The position numbers and the translations under genes are program-made. This document shows positions 1 to 7,010 of a stretch of DNA of 12,351 nt, one piece after another. The DNA lies in contig JAEYYQ010000465.1 of NCBI GenBank assembly GCA_023428365.1, positions 1 to 12,351 of the forward strand, read 5' to 3'. Source of the DNA: Pseudomonadota bacterium. Its GTDB lineage: Bacteria; Pseudomonadota; Alphaproteobacteria; Rhizobiales; Hyphomicrobiaceae. The notes below the pieces were generated by a model. It worked only from the letters and a program-made list of their open reading frames with translations, ran no database searches and was not told the DNA's origin. Every line of letters begins with the position of its first letter. Within the stretch, counting starts at the first letter, position 1.

Positions 1-81
1 TCTGTCATGGCGAGGGGTGTGTACCACGCCGAGAACAAACAGAGAATAACCCGGTGGGCTTTTACACGGCTTTCCGACGAA

Positions 82-100
82 GGCAGCGTTGTGCGCTGCC
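82..100 (-). terminator. Hairpin downstream of the ModA-like gene
   Basis: A perfect 7 bp inverted repeat (GGCAGCG / CGCTGCC) with a 5 nt loop lies 13 bp past the stop codon of the minus-strand ModA-like gene. The position fits a transcription terminator for the two-gene unit above it. The downstream flank on the minus strand (TTCGTCGG) has no real U-tract, so a Rho-independent role is uncertain. Bases 1-81 hold no other gene that I can support. Confidence 0.4.
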
Positions 101-113
101 CGCCACCAGAGCG

Positions 114-803
114 TTAGAGAACCAGCCCCGAGGACTCATAGGCCTTCTGCGCTTCCGGCGTGGCCATCGCTTTGATCAGCCGCGCGGCTGCCTCGGCCTG
201 TCCACTATCCGTCGTAATGGCGGCAATGAACGGCGTGGCGCTCTGCACCTCCGGCGGGAAGGGGCCGACGACCTCGATGCCGTCAACGACAATCAGCTCG
301 CTGATCTGTTGGACGGCAAGGTCGGCCTTGCCGTTGACGAGCTGTTCGGCGGTGAAGCCTGCCGGAATCACAGTCGCCTTGGCGCGCACTTGATCGGCAA
401 CGCCGAAGCGCTCGATCAGCTTCTCCAGATAGATGCCGCTGGCGCCGGCGCGCGAGTAGGCGACCGATCTGGCGTCAACGAGCGCCTTGCTGAACTTCTC
501 GGTGGTGGAGATGTCGGGCTTCGGGTCTCCGCGGCGGACCGCCAGTCCAAGCACGGCCTGCGCGAGCGGAGTCGCGCTGGAGGCAATGATTGCGTTCTTC
601 TGCTTCAGTTCGTCGATGGCCTTGTCGGTCAGGATGACGATGTCCGTCTTCACGCCCTTGGCGAGTTCCTGCATGACGACCGTTGTCGGGTCCCAGCGGA
701 CCTCAACCTTGATTCCGGTCTCCTTTTCGAACGCCGGCAGCACGACGTTTTCCAGAGCCCCACGCAGCGCGAGGCCGCTCATCATCGTGATCTTTCCGGC
801 CAT
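114..803 (-). CDS. ModA-like substrate-binding-fold protein without a signal peptide
   Basis: The 229-residue product has the type 2 periplasmic-binding fold pattern of the ModA/extracellular solute-binding group. An N-terminal ligand-loop region (about residues 8-17, SGLALRGALE) is followed by an AFEKETGIKVEV segment, a TDIVILTDKAIDEL segment near 53-66, a hinge-like AVRRGDPKPDIST stretch near 88-100, and a second lobe ending in ATPEAQKAYESSGLVL. The ATG at 803 follows AAGGAAAGGA, a good ribosome site, and no start codon lies upstream in frame, so the start is firm. It encodes no signal peptide or lipobox although relatives are normally exported. The protein is therefore probably cytoplasmic, perhaps a ligand sensor or a domain-only relative. 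It lies 39 bp downstream of the FMN-dependent dehydrogenase on the same strand, so the two are probably cotranscribed. The ligand is unknown; molybdate is not implied. Confidence 0.8.
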   Translation of the reverse strand: MAGKITMMSGLALRGALENVVLPAFEKETGIKVEVRWDPTTVVMQELAKGVKTDIVILTDKAIDELKQKNAIIASSATPLAQAVLGLAVRRGDPKPDISTTEKFSKALVDARSVAYSRAGASGIYLEKLIERFGVADQVRAKATVIPAGFTAEQLVNGKADLAVQQISELIVVDGIEVVGPFPPEVQSATPFIAAITTDSGQAEAAARLIKAMATPEAQKAYESSGLVL

Positions 804-842
804 ATCCGATCCTTTCCTTAGAGTGTCGCCCTGCGCACGCGG

Positions 843-2093
843 TCAGCGTGTCTTGACGAGATAATCTGTTGTCAATTCCGCGAGAGAAGTAATCCCGAGA
901 AGCCCCATGTTGCGGTCGATCTCTTCTTTCAGGATGCTCCCGGCGTGGATGACGCCGTCACGTCCGGCGAGAGCATTGGCGAAGATGAAGGGCCGGCCGA
1001 CAAACACAGCGCTGGCGCCCAGGGCGAGCGCCTTCAGCACATCTGTTCCACGCCGAATCCCTCCGTCGATCATCAGCATCATGTCGGGGACTTCGGCTTT
1101 GATGATCGGCAGCATGCGCAGCGGCGCGACGGCATAGTCGAGCTGACGGCCGCCATGACTTGAGATGATGACGCCATCCGCTCCCATGTCGCGCGCGCGA
1201 CGGACGTCTGCAGGCGCCAGCAACCCCTTAATGACGAGATTGCCGGACCATTGCCGCCGGATCAGCTCCATGTGGGTCCAGGAAAAGCTGTCCCGGCCAC
1301 TGAAGTTACGAGCGAGATTGCGGGAAAACATCGGCGGCCCGGGTTCGGCGTCCATGTTCTCGAAATGTGGGATGCCGTGCTTGAGGAAGGTCTGGCCGAG
1401 CGTTCCTAGCAGCCAGCCGGGATGCGTTGCGCAATCCCAGGCGACGCGCGGCGTAATGCGGATCGGCATACTGTAGCCGCTGCGCTGATTGTACTCGCGG
1501 TTTCCCGGCAGCGGCGTATCGGCGGTGATCACCAGCGTCTCAAATCCCGCTGCGGCGACACGCGCCACCATAGGCTCGATGCGGGAATTGTCGCCTGCGA
1601 GGTACGCCTGGAACCAGGCGGACGGATAAGCCCGTTGCACGTCTTCCAGCTTGATCAGAGACGATGCGCTCATGATCATCGGCTGCTGCATTGCGGACGC
1701 GGCTTCGGCGAATTGGAGATCGCCACGATAGGCCGCAATGGCTGTGCCGCCGATCGGCGGGATGCCAAACGGTACGGCATAGCGCTTGCCGAACAGCGTC
1801 ACGCTCTGATCCCGCTTGGCGACGTCGATCAACACTCGCGGGAGAAAGGAGTAATCCTCATAGGCTTCTGCAGCCGTGCGCTGGGCAGCGGCCGTTTCGA
1901 CCGCTCCGGCGATGAAACCATGGATCATACGCGGCAGGAACGACTTGGCGACACGTTCGCAATCGTGGAGAGCGAGCACGTCACGCATGCGCCAGGGAAT
2001 GCGCTTGAGCTGCGGTTTCGGGATGGCCGGTGAGCCGACGGATGGTGTGGACACGACGGCGTGAGGCTGCGTTGTGAGGTCAGAATTGCTCAA
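843..2093 (-). CDS. FMN-dependent alpha-hydroxy-acid dehydrogenase/oxidase (LldD/mandelate dehydrogenase family)
   Basis: The 416-residue product belongs to the FMN-dependent alpha-hydroxy-acid dehydrogenase family, a TIM barrel that oxidises L-2-hydroxy acids such as lactate, glycolate or mandelate to 2-oxo acids. Visible landmarks are YSFLPRVLIDV (81-91), the PFGIPPIGG FMN-binding strand (108-116), WFQAYL (160-165) with the substrate-site Tyr, TADTPLPGNRE (190-200), the FMN lysine K289 in NLVIKG, the catalytic motif SSHGGRQLD (311-319) with H313 and R316, and the phosphate-binding IDGGIRRGTDV (342-352) and GRPF (366-369). The catalytic residues look intact. The first possible start is a TTG at 2093, immediately after an in-frame TGA, and has no clear Shine-Dalgarno. 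An ATG at 1988 would remove a 35-residue Pro-rich extension not typical of the family. The substrate cannot be read. Adjacency to a binding-fold protein and, divergently, a cupin suggests organic-acid use. Confidence 0.93.
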   Translation of the reverse strand: MSNSDLTTQPHAVVSTPSVGSPAIPKPQLKRIPWRMRDVLALHDCERVAKSFLPRMIHGFIAGAVETAAAQRTAAEAYEDYSFLPRVLIDVAKRDQSVTLFGKRYAVPFGIPPIGGTAIAAYRGDLQFAEAASAMQQPMIMSASSLIKLEDVQRAYPSAWFQAYLAGDNSRIEPMVARVAAAGFETLVITADTPLPGNREYNQRSGYSMPIRITPRVAWDCATHPGWLLGTLGQTFLKHGIPHFENMDAEPGPPMFSRNLARNFSGRDSFSWTHMELIRRQWSGNLVIKGLLAPADVRRARDMGADGVIISSHGGRQLDYAVAPLRMLPIIKAEVPDMMLMIDGGIRRGTDVLKALALGASAVFVGRPFIFANALAGRDGVIHAGSILKEEIDRNMGLLGITSLAELTTDYLVKTR

Positions 2094-2224
2094 GGTGGTT
2101 CACTCGGCGGAAAGGGCGGTACCAAAGCCCCTCACGACAGCTCCGTCAATGTGCGAAATGCATGGCGATTACGATCATACAGCTGCAAAATTCAAGCGGC
2201 ACGATCGCGGGCGTAAGCGGTTTC

Positions 2225-2253
2225 ACCGTAGAAAGATGGGCGGCGGCCGTCAA
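2225..2253 (-). promoter_or_regulatory. Candidate sigma-70-type promoter for the hydroxy-acid dehydrogenase gene
   Basis: Read on the minus strand, TTGACG (2248-2253) and TACGGT (2225-2230) are separated by exactly 17 bp. The -35 hexamer matches five of six consensus positions and the -10 matches three. Transcription would start near 2218, leaving a leader of about 125 nt before the TTG at 2093. This is inferred from consensus matching only. Confidence 0.4.
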
Positions 2254-2265
2254 GCGAAGGCCGCC
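2242..2265. repeat. GC-rich inverted repeat overlapping the dehydrogenase promoter
   Basis: Perfect 7 bp arms GGCGGCC (2242-2248) and GGCCGCC (2259-2265) flank a 10 bp spacer. With one bulge the pairing can be extended outward to about 2238-2270. The right arm and spacer overlap the proposed -35 of the minus-strand promoter, so it could be an operator or simply a hairpin. No regulator family is identifiable from it. Confidence 0.45.
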
Positions 2266-2295
2266 CGCCCGGTCGGCCCGAAATTCCTGCAGCAA

Positions 2296-2325
2296 TTGAC
2301 ACCCGCTCGCGGGATCGCCCATTAC
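2296..2325 (+). promoter_or_regulatory. Candidate promoter for the cupin gene
   Basis: A perfect TTGACA -35 (2296-2301) is followed after 18 bp by CATTAC (2320-2325), a weak -10. The spacer contains the near-palindrome CCCGC-TC-GCGGG. The region lies about 80 bp upstream of the cupin start. The -35 is convincing and the -10 is not. Confidence 0.3.
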
Positions 2326-2404
2326 TGTAAGCGCTTCCTTTGTCATAACAGAGGACGCTGCAACTCAATGAAATCGCGTCTAGGGACAAGCTCAGAGGGC
2401 AGGA

Positions 2405-3082
2405 ATGGGTACACTTATGCGGCTGGCGTCGTTGTCGGCCTCGCAGGAGCGCAACGAAAATCATCGCTTGTGCAGCGTCATCTTCTCGCAAAAGGATCTC
2501 GTTGACAGCAACATTCTGGGTGTCGAGCGGTCGACTTATTTTCCGTCCGGCAAGTCTCCGGTGCATGCCGAGGGGCATTCGGAAGAGATCATCTATTTCC
2601 GCCGCGGACGCGGAAAAGTGCTTCTCGGTGAAACTTACGTCGATGTCGGGCCGGGCAGCGCAGTGGCGATCCCGGGCGGCATCAAGCATCATGTCGTCAA
2701 CCCCGGTGAAGATGTGCTCGATCACATCTTGATTGGTGTCGAGATCGGCAAATGTCCGCCGCAGAAGGATTACGTTGCTCAGGAGGGAGACTGCCTTCCT
2801 CAGGATCAGACGCGTCTGCTGAGCCGGCTCTCTTGCCGCAAGATCATCGTCGGTGAAGGAGAGAAGACGGCGTTTGTCACCGAGGGCGATGCCGAGAACA
2901 TCTATACGCTCTCAGCAGGGTTCGCGGTTGTCCACGTCAAGCTGGTCGATACCGACTATGAGTGGCAGTACGCGCTCGACGCCTCGAGCTGCATCTGGAT
3001 TCCCGCAGGCGTCCCGCACTTTTTCCGCAACATCGGCGACTGCCCGCTGCATCTGGTGAAGTTCAGGACGCGGACGGCGTAG
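2405..3082 (+). CDS. Two-domain cupin protein
   Basis: The 225-residue protein has two cupin beta-barrels. The first (about 40-115) carries PVHAEGHSEEIIYFRRGRG (52-70), with H54, H58 and E60/E61 placed as metal ligands in cupin motif 1. It continues with VGPGSAVAIPGGIKHHVVNPG (81-101), supplying a motif 2 histidine (H95 or H96). The second (about 145-220) keeps only motif 2, WIPAGVPHFFRNIGD (198-212, H205), and lacks a clear HxH motif 1, so one metal site is likely. No signal peptide is seen. The ATG at 2405 is preceded by GAGGGCAGGA at good spacing; an in-frame ATG at 2417 is an alternative. Cupins of this shape include sugar and organic-acid enzymes (isomerases, dioxygenases, lyases) and ligand sensors, and the reaction here is unknown. 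Its divergence from the hydroxy-acid dehydrogenase suggests a shared pathway. Confidence 0.85.
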   Translation: MGTLMRLASLSASQERNENHRLCSVIFSQKDLVDSNILGVERSTYFPSGKSPVHAEGHSEEIIYFRRGRGKVLLGETYVDVGPGSAVAIPGGIKHHVVNPGEDVLDHILIGVEIGKCPPQKDYVAQEGDCLPQDQTRLLSRLSCRKIIVGEGEKTAFVTEGDAENIYTLSAGFAVVHVKLVDTDYEWQYALDASSCIWIPAGVPHFFRNIGDCPLHLVKFRTRTA

Positions 3083-3103
3083 TCCGGCTGTCTCCAAACG
3101 ATA

Positions 3104-3128
3104 GCGGGCGTGGTATTGCCACGCCCGC
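3104..3128 (+). terminator. Strong hairpin after the cupin gene
   Basis: A perfect 10 bp stem (GCGGGCGTGG / CCACGCCCGC) with a 5 nt loop lies 21 bp after the cupin stop codon, between two convergent genes. The stem is very stable, but neither flank has a clear U-tract, so it may act as a Rho-assisted or bidirectional stop or as an mRNA 3' stabiliser. Confidence 0.55.
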
Positions 3129-3201
3129 CCGGCTGTACCCCCAACCGTGGCCGTGTTTCCGGCCATCGGTGCGCCGTCATAATCGTCCAATCGCAATAAA
3201 T

Positions 3202-3223
3202 GCCCGCGCCGGAGAGCGCGGGC
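3202..3223 (-). terminator. Rho-independent-type terminator of the Bug/TctC gene
   Basis: A perfect 8 bp GC stem (GCCCGCGC / GCGCGGGC) with a 6 nt loop lies 8 bp beyond the stop codon of the minus-strand binding-protein gene. On that strand it is followed by ATTTATTG, an A/U-rich tail, so it fits an intrinsic terminator well. Confidence 0.75.
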
Positions 3224-3231
3224 TCTAGGGC

Positions 3232-4209
3232 TTACTTCGTAAGGCCCATCAGTTTCATCATCTCGCCGATCTCGGTGTTGTCCTTCTTCATGAATTCAGC
3301 GAAACCAGGAGCGTCTGCCCACAGAAGGCCGAAGCCACGGTCGTTCATGAACTTCTTGAAGCCTTCGCTGTCATTGACCTTCTTGAACAAAGCCTCATAA
3401 CGCTTCGCGATATCCGGCGGCAGACCCTTGGGGCCAACCATGCCGCGCCACACGCCCTTGGTCCAATCCGAACCGGAGGCTTCCTTCAGGGTGGGCACGG
3501 TGGAAAACTGTGGTGAGCGCTCGGGAGCCATGAACGCCAAGCTGCGGACGCGGCCTGAATCGATCAGTGCGCGGGCTTCGGGGAGCGAGCAGGAGACAAA
3601 GTCGACGCCACCAGCTGCAAGATCCTGCAGACCAGTTGCTGCGCCTGTGCTCGGCACCCAACGAGTCGAGTTTGGATCGACACCGAGAGAGTGCAACATT
3701 CCCGCCATCGCGAGGTGCCAGCTGCCGCCCTGCGAGGTGCCGGAGGACTTCAGACCGCCTGGATTGGCTTTGATGTCGTCGATGAGATCCTTCAGCGTCT
3801 GATACTTCGAATCCGCGCGGACATGGATGGCCGCCGGATCGGCGTTCATCAGAGCCAGCGGCGTGTAGGATTCGTGGGTGAGGTTGGTCAACCCCATCCA
3901 GTGCATCATGTTGATCTCGAGCGTGATCAACCCGATGGTATAGCCATCGGGCTGAGCAGTCGCGATGGCTGAGTGACCGACAACGCCGTTGCCACCCGTC
4001 CGATTGACGACGTTGACCGGTTGGCCGAGGTCCTCCTGCAAGACAGCCGCAATGTAGCGCGCCACGGCGTCGGTGCCGCCGCCTGCGGCCCACGGTACGA
4101 TCAGCGTAACCGGTCGATCCGGAAATGCGGCTTGCGCTTTACCTGCGAGGCCGACGAACACAAGTGCGAGCGCGCATACCGCCGATCGCAACCAATTGCT
4201 TGAAATCAT
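3232..4209 (-). CDS. Bug/TctC-family tripartite tricarboxylate transporter substrate-binding protein
   Basis: The 325-residue product begins with a Sec signal peptide: a hydrophobic run at about 8-22, with AQA (25-27) before the likely cleavage. It then shows the family signature FPDRPVTLIVPWAAGGGTD (29-47). Further Bug-family landmarks are NVVNRTGGNGVVG, a GLPPDIAKRYEALFKK stretch near the C-terminus and overall length (about 320 is usual). The protein is expected in the periplasm, where Bug/TctC proteins bind carboxylates and pass them to TctA/TctB membrane partners. No tctA or tctB gene is visible here, so this is an orphan binding protein, as is common for the expanded family in some proteobacteria. 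The ATG at 4209 follows GGAGGAAACAGA, an excellent ribosome site. It lies 192 bp downstream of a LysR gene on the same strand. The ligand is unknown. Confidence 0.93.
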   Translation of the reverse strand: MISSNWLRSAVCALALVFVGLAGKAQAAFPDRPVTLIVPWAAGGGTDAVARYIAAVLQEDLGQPVNVVNRTGGNGVVGHSAIATAQPDGYTIGLITLEINMMHWMGLTNLTHESYTPLALMNADPAAIHVRADSKYQTLKDLIDDIKANPGGLKSSGTSQGGSWHLAMAGMLHSLGVDPNSTRWVPSTGAATGLQDLAAGGVDFVSCSLPEARALIDSGRVRSLAFMAPERSPQFSTVPTLKEASGSDWTKGVWRGMVGPKGLPPDIAKRYEALFKKVNDSEGFKKFMNDRGFGLLWADAPGFAEFMKKDNTEIGEMMKLMGLTK

Positions 4210-4401
4210 TCTGTTTCCTCCAGCTTCCTCCCCCAGTGCCCATTTACGAAGACCTGTCGGCCAGTATGGCGCATCTGGACCGCTGCTCGTTGTTCGGCGG
4301 CGCGTGAGAATAGCCGGGAGTGCGCTGCATGGTCGTCACAGTTCTTTTGCTGTGTATTCACATCGGCCAGACCCAGCGGTATGTCCTGGGGCTCCGCCGT
4401 C

Positions 4402-5382
4402 TCAGGCGGCTGCAGGCGTCGCGGCATATTCTGCGGCGAGCCAAGGATGGGAGCGGCCCAGCTTCTCGACGAGGAAGTCAACGAAGCATCTGACGCGCGC
4501 TGACGTATGCCGCGCGCCGAAAAACACCGCATACACGCCTTGCAACTCACCCGCGTGGAAGTTTTCGAGAACCGGCACCAGTCGTCCCTGGCGGACGTCC
4601 TCACCAACCTGGAACCAACCAAGCCGCGCGAGTCCGGCGCCGCCAAGCGCCATATGGCGCAGCGTTTCACCATTGTTGCCGCGAAAGTTCCCTCTGACGG
4701 CGACGGGACGAACGCTACCGTCGATCATGAACGGCCATTCGTTCAGGGTGGGACGGAGATTGTAGGCAAGGCAGTTGTGGCCAACCAGCTCCGCGGGAGT
4801 CTTCGGCACGCCATGTTTCTGAAGGTAGGCGGGAGAGGCTACGATCACCCTACGACTCTCGCAGATTTTTCGCGCAGTAAGGGAACTGTCCTGTAAAGGC
4901 CCGACTCGGATGGCGACTTCTGCCTGCTCCTCGATCAGGTCGACCACGGTGTCGCTGAGCGACAAGTCGAGTTCGATCTGCGGATACCGAACCAGGAATT
5001 CGGGGATCAGAGGCTGAATACGGTGAACACCGATACCCATCGTCGAATTGACCCGGAGCCGTCCCCGCGGTTGCGTCAGATGCTCCGTAATGGCGTGCTC
5101 GGCATCCTCGATATCCGCGACGATCTTGACGCATCGGCTGTAGTAAAGCTCACCCTCTGGCGTCAGTTTTAGCTGTCGTGTGGAACGATCGATGAGCCGC
5201 ACGCCGAGCTGATTTTCGATCCGCGACATGAGTTTACTGACCGCCGAGGGCGTGAGCTTCATGGCCCGTGCTGCAGCAGAAAAACTGCCCGAGCTGACAA
5301 CGCGGATAAAGGCTTCCATGCGCCCGGTACGGTCGTGCTCCCGTTCGGGGCTCCGCAGCCTGTCTCGATGAATTCTTTTCAC
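4402..5382 (-). CDS. LysR-family transcriptional regulator
   Basis: The 326-residue product has the LysR plan. The N-terminal winged helix-turn-helix (about 22-80) contains MEAFIRVVSSGSFSAAARAM and LTPSAVSKLMSRIENQLGVRLI, with the RSTRQLKLTPEGE wing. It is followed by a linker helix and a substrate-binding effector domain (about 108-310) of the CrgA-like group that starts GRLRVNSTMGIGVHRI. The annotated start is a GTG at 5382, with AGGA about 9 nt upstream. An ATG at 5319 would begin at the conserved MEAF and remove a 21-residue basic extension; I cannot decide between them. It is divergent from the SDR gene (102 bp apart), the classical LysR arrangement, and the TctC gene lies downstream on the same strand, so either neighbour could be the target. 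Confidence 0.93.
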   Translation of the reverse strand: MKRIHRDRLRSPEREHDRTGRMEAFIRVVSSGSFSAAARAMKLTPSAVSKLMSRIENQLGVRLIDRSTRQLKLTPEGELYYSRCVKIVADIEDAEHAITEHLTQPRGRLRVNSTMGIGVHRIQPLIPEFLVRYPQIELDLSLSDTVVDLIEEQAEVAIRVGPLQDSSLTARKICESRRVIVASPAYLQKHGVPKTPAELVGHNCLAYNLRPTLNEWPFMIDGSVRPVAVRGNFRGNNGETLRHMALGGAGLARLGWFQVGEDVRQGRLVPVLENFHAGELQGVYAVFFGARHTSARVRCFVDFLVEKLGRSHPWLAAEYAATPAAA

Positions 5383-5423
5383 GGCCCCTTTTCCTGCTTT
5401 GTCACTGGCTTCAACGATTTGCC

Positions 5424-5452
5424 TTCAGCAGACTACGGCTGCCGGCTCTGAA
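5424..5452. promoter_or_regulatory. Possible LysR binding region in the lysR-SDR intergenic space
   Basis: Two overlapping dyads lie in the 102 bp between the divergent genes: GCAG-N7-CTGC (5428-5442) and TTCAG-N19-CTGAA (5424-5452). LysR proteins usually bind interrupted dyads of about 15 bp between themselves and a divergent target, and the first dyad has that size. Assignment is by position and symmetry only. Confidence 0.3.
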
Positions 5453-5484
5453 ATTCTGGCGGCGCTGGAGGAAGGATACCAAGC

Positions 5485-6396
5485 ATGAAGATACTCGTTA
5501 CTGGTGCCACCGGCTACATCGGAGGATCCGTTGCCACGCGTTTGCTTGAGAAGGGGCATCATGTCCTCGGACTGGCGCGGAGCGACGAGGCAGCGGCCAG
5601 TCTCAAAAAACGCGGAATTGAGCCCGTTACCGGCACGCTTAACGATCACGGCCCGCTGCAGCAGGCTGCCCGTTCGGTCGATGCGGTGGTGAATGCCGCG
5701 CACTCCGATAACCCTTTCGTTGTGCTCTCCATTCTGCCGCAGCTTCGCGGCACGGGAAAGGTCTTCATACAGACCAGCGGATCGAGCGTCGTCAGCACCT
5801 ACGATGAAGGTGAATTTGTCGACCGCGTGTTTAACGAGGACACACCGTTCACGCCGATGCCGGAGAAGGCGACCCGCGTTGCAATCGATCTGCAGGTGCT
5901 GCGCGCCGCGCTCGACGGCGTGTGCTCCGTCGTGATCCGGCCGACATTGATTTACGGGCGCGGGATCGGCGTGAACTCCAGCAGCGTGCAGATCCCAAAG
6001 CTCATAGAGCAGGCGCAGAAAAGTGGTGTCGGCAAACACATCGGGCGGGGCCTGAATGTCTGGTCGAATGTCCATATCTCGGACGTCGCCGATCTATATG
6101 CGCTCGCGCTCGAACATGCCCCGGCTGGGTCGCTTTTCTACGCTGAAAACGGCGAATCCTCGATGAAGTCCACCGTCGAGGCGATCAGCCGAATGCTGGG
6201 GCAGGGGGGACGGACGGAAGACTGGCCGATAGCACAGGCCGTGGAAGCGCTCGGTCCCGGCGCACATCTGACATTCGGTTCAAACAGCAGGGCTCAGGCA
6301 CAGAAAGCCCGCAAAGTCCTCGGGTGGGCGCCAAAGGGGCCGACGCTGACGCATGAGATCGAGCAGGGTGTTTATAAGGAACTTTACGGGCGCTGA
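5485..6396 (+). CDS. Atypical SDR / NAD(P)-dependent epimerase-dehydratase-like protein
   Basis: The 303-residue protein opens with a Rossmann dinucleotide motif TGATGYIG (6-13), followed by a basic LARSDEAAASLKKRG segment that would favour NADP(H). It continues with an NAAHSDN strand end near 71-77 and an extended-SDR C-terminal half (RPTLIYGRGIGVNSSS, NVWSNVHISDVADLYALALEH). The usual catalytic YxxxK is not evident: the corresponding helix reads MPEKATRVAIDLQVL, so it belongs with the atypical, NmrA- or epimerase-like SDRs and may be a non-canonical reductase or binding protein. The ATG at 5485 has GGAGGAAGGA upstream. It is divergent from the LysR gene and 48 bp ahead of the DUF1330 gene, with which it probably forms an operon. 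The substrate is unknown. Confidence 0.88.
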   Translation: MKILVTGATGYIGGSVATRLLEKGHHVLGLARSDEAAASLKKRGIEPVTGTLNDHGPLQQAARSVDAVVNAAHSDNPFVVLSILPQLRGTGKVFIQTSGSSVVSTYDEGEFVDRVFNEDTPFTPMPEKATRVAIDLQVLRAALDGVCSVVIRPTLIYGRGIGVNSSSVQIPKLIEQAQKSGVGKHIGRGLNVWSNVHISDVADLYALALEHAPAGSLFYAENGESSMKSTVEAISRMLGQGGRTEDWPIAQAVEALGPGAHLTFGSNSRAQAQKARKVLGWAPKGPTLTHEIEQGVYKELYGR

Positions 6397-6444
6397 TGGC
6401 CCGCCAAACAGTTCAAGAATGGCGATGAAGCGACGGGAGCGACA

Positions 6445-6738
6445 ATGCCTGCTTATGTGATTGTTGATTTGCAAGAAGTTATCGATGCGGAAAAGCTGAA
6501 CGCCTACCGGCCGTACGGAGCTGCTGCCGTGCAGAAGTACGGTGGACGCTATATTGCGCGTGGCGGCGAGACGGCGAGCCTGGAAGGCGGCTGGACAACG
6601 CAACGGGTCGCTATCCTGGAGTTTGCGACGCTGGATCAGGCGAAGGCTTGGTACGATTCACCTGAGTACGTCGAAGGAAGACGTGTGCGGGAAGGCGCGT
6701 CGCGCACGCGCATTCTTGCTGTCGAAGGCGTCGCATAG
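6445..6738 (+). CDS. DUF1330 family protein
   Basis: The 97-residue product matches the DUF1330 pattern, a small dimeric ferredoxin-like alpha-beta barrel fold. It shows AYVIVDLQEVIDAEKLNAYRP at the start, GGRYIARGGE (about 33-42), the strand RVAILEFATLDQAKAWYDSPEY (about 53-74) and a C-terminal ILAVEGV strand. Length and ends are usual for the family. GGGAG lies 5 nt before the ATG. The gene follows the SDR gene by 48 bp on the same strand and is probably cotranscribed. No biochemical role is established for the family; dimeric alpha-beta barrel relatives include small monooxygenases and isomerases. Confidence 0.9.
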   Translation: MPAYVIVDLQEVIDAEKLNAYRPYGAAAVQKYGGRYIARGGETASLEGGWTTQRVAILEFATLDQAKAWYDSPEYVEGRRVREGASRTRILAVEGVA

Positions 6739-6768
6739 GGGCAGCGATCCCCTCGGACTGACGAAAGG

Positions 6769-6798
6769 CCATCGATGCTGCGTGATGCACCTCGATGG
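6769..6798 (+). repeat. Inverted repeat downstream of DUF1330 gene
   Basis: Perfect 7 bp arms CCATCGA (6769-6775) and TCGATGG (6792-6798) flank a 16 nt loop, 30 bp after the DUF1330 stop. It could end the SDR-DUF1330 transcript, but the loop is large and the tail (TCGTCGTGTTTCC) is only weakly U-rich. The rest of 6739-7010 shows nothing I can support. Confidence 0.35.
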
Positions 6799-7010
6799 TC
6801 GTCGTGTTTCCGGATGATCCGCGTATTTGATCTGCGATTGCCCAGAGATAGGAAGTCGCAGCCGGCTCGGCGACAGAAATCTTCGTGTCCTTCTGCTTCG
6901 ACGCCAACCAATGGTTGTGAATATCTCTGCGAATCTGGCAGACTATGTACCACATTGGCTGGATGAGAGGCCGCACACGGCGGTCGGTCCATGCCCTTTT
7001 GGGGGACGAG

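Larger units (their letters stand above)
2094..2404. other. Divergent control region between dehydrogenase and cupin genes
   Basis: This 311 bp gene-free stretch separates two divergent genes. It contains a good minus-strand -35/-10 candidate (2225-2253), a perfect plus-strand -35 hexamer TTGACA (2296-2301), a GC-rich inverted repeat (2242-2265) and a short CCCGC-TC-GCGGG dyad (2302-2313). Longer open frames crossing it on both strands have no recognisable protein content, so I treat it as regulatory DNA. Confidence 0.6.

Noticed and set aside
54..821. Long plus-strand open frame opposite the ModA-like gene
   Set aside because: It is antisense to a recognisable gene, Arg/Gly-rich, has no domain and no ribosome site; a GC-rich shadow frame.
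2074..2505. Plus-strand frame across the dehydrogenase-cupin intergenic region
   Set aside because: Overlaps the start of the cupin gene in another frame, Lys/Arg-rich, no domain, and it covers the promoter candidates.
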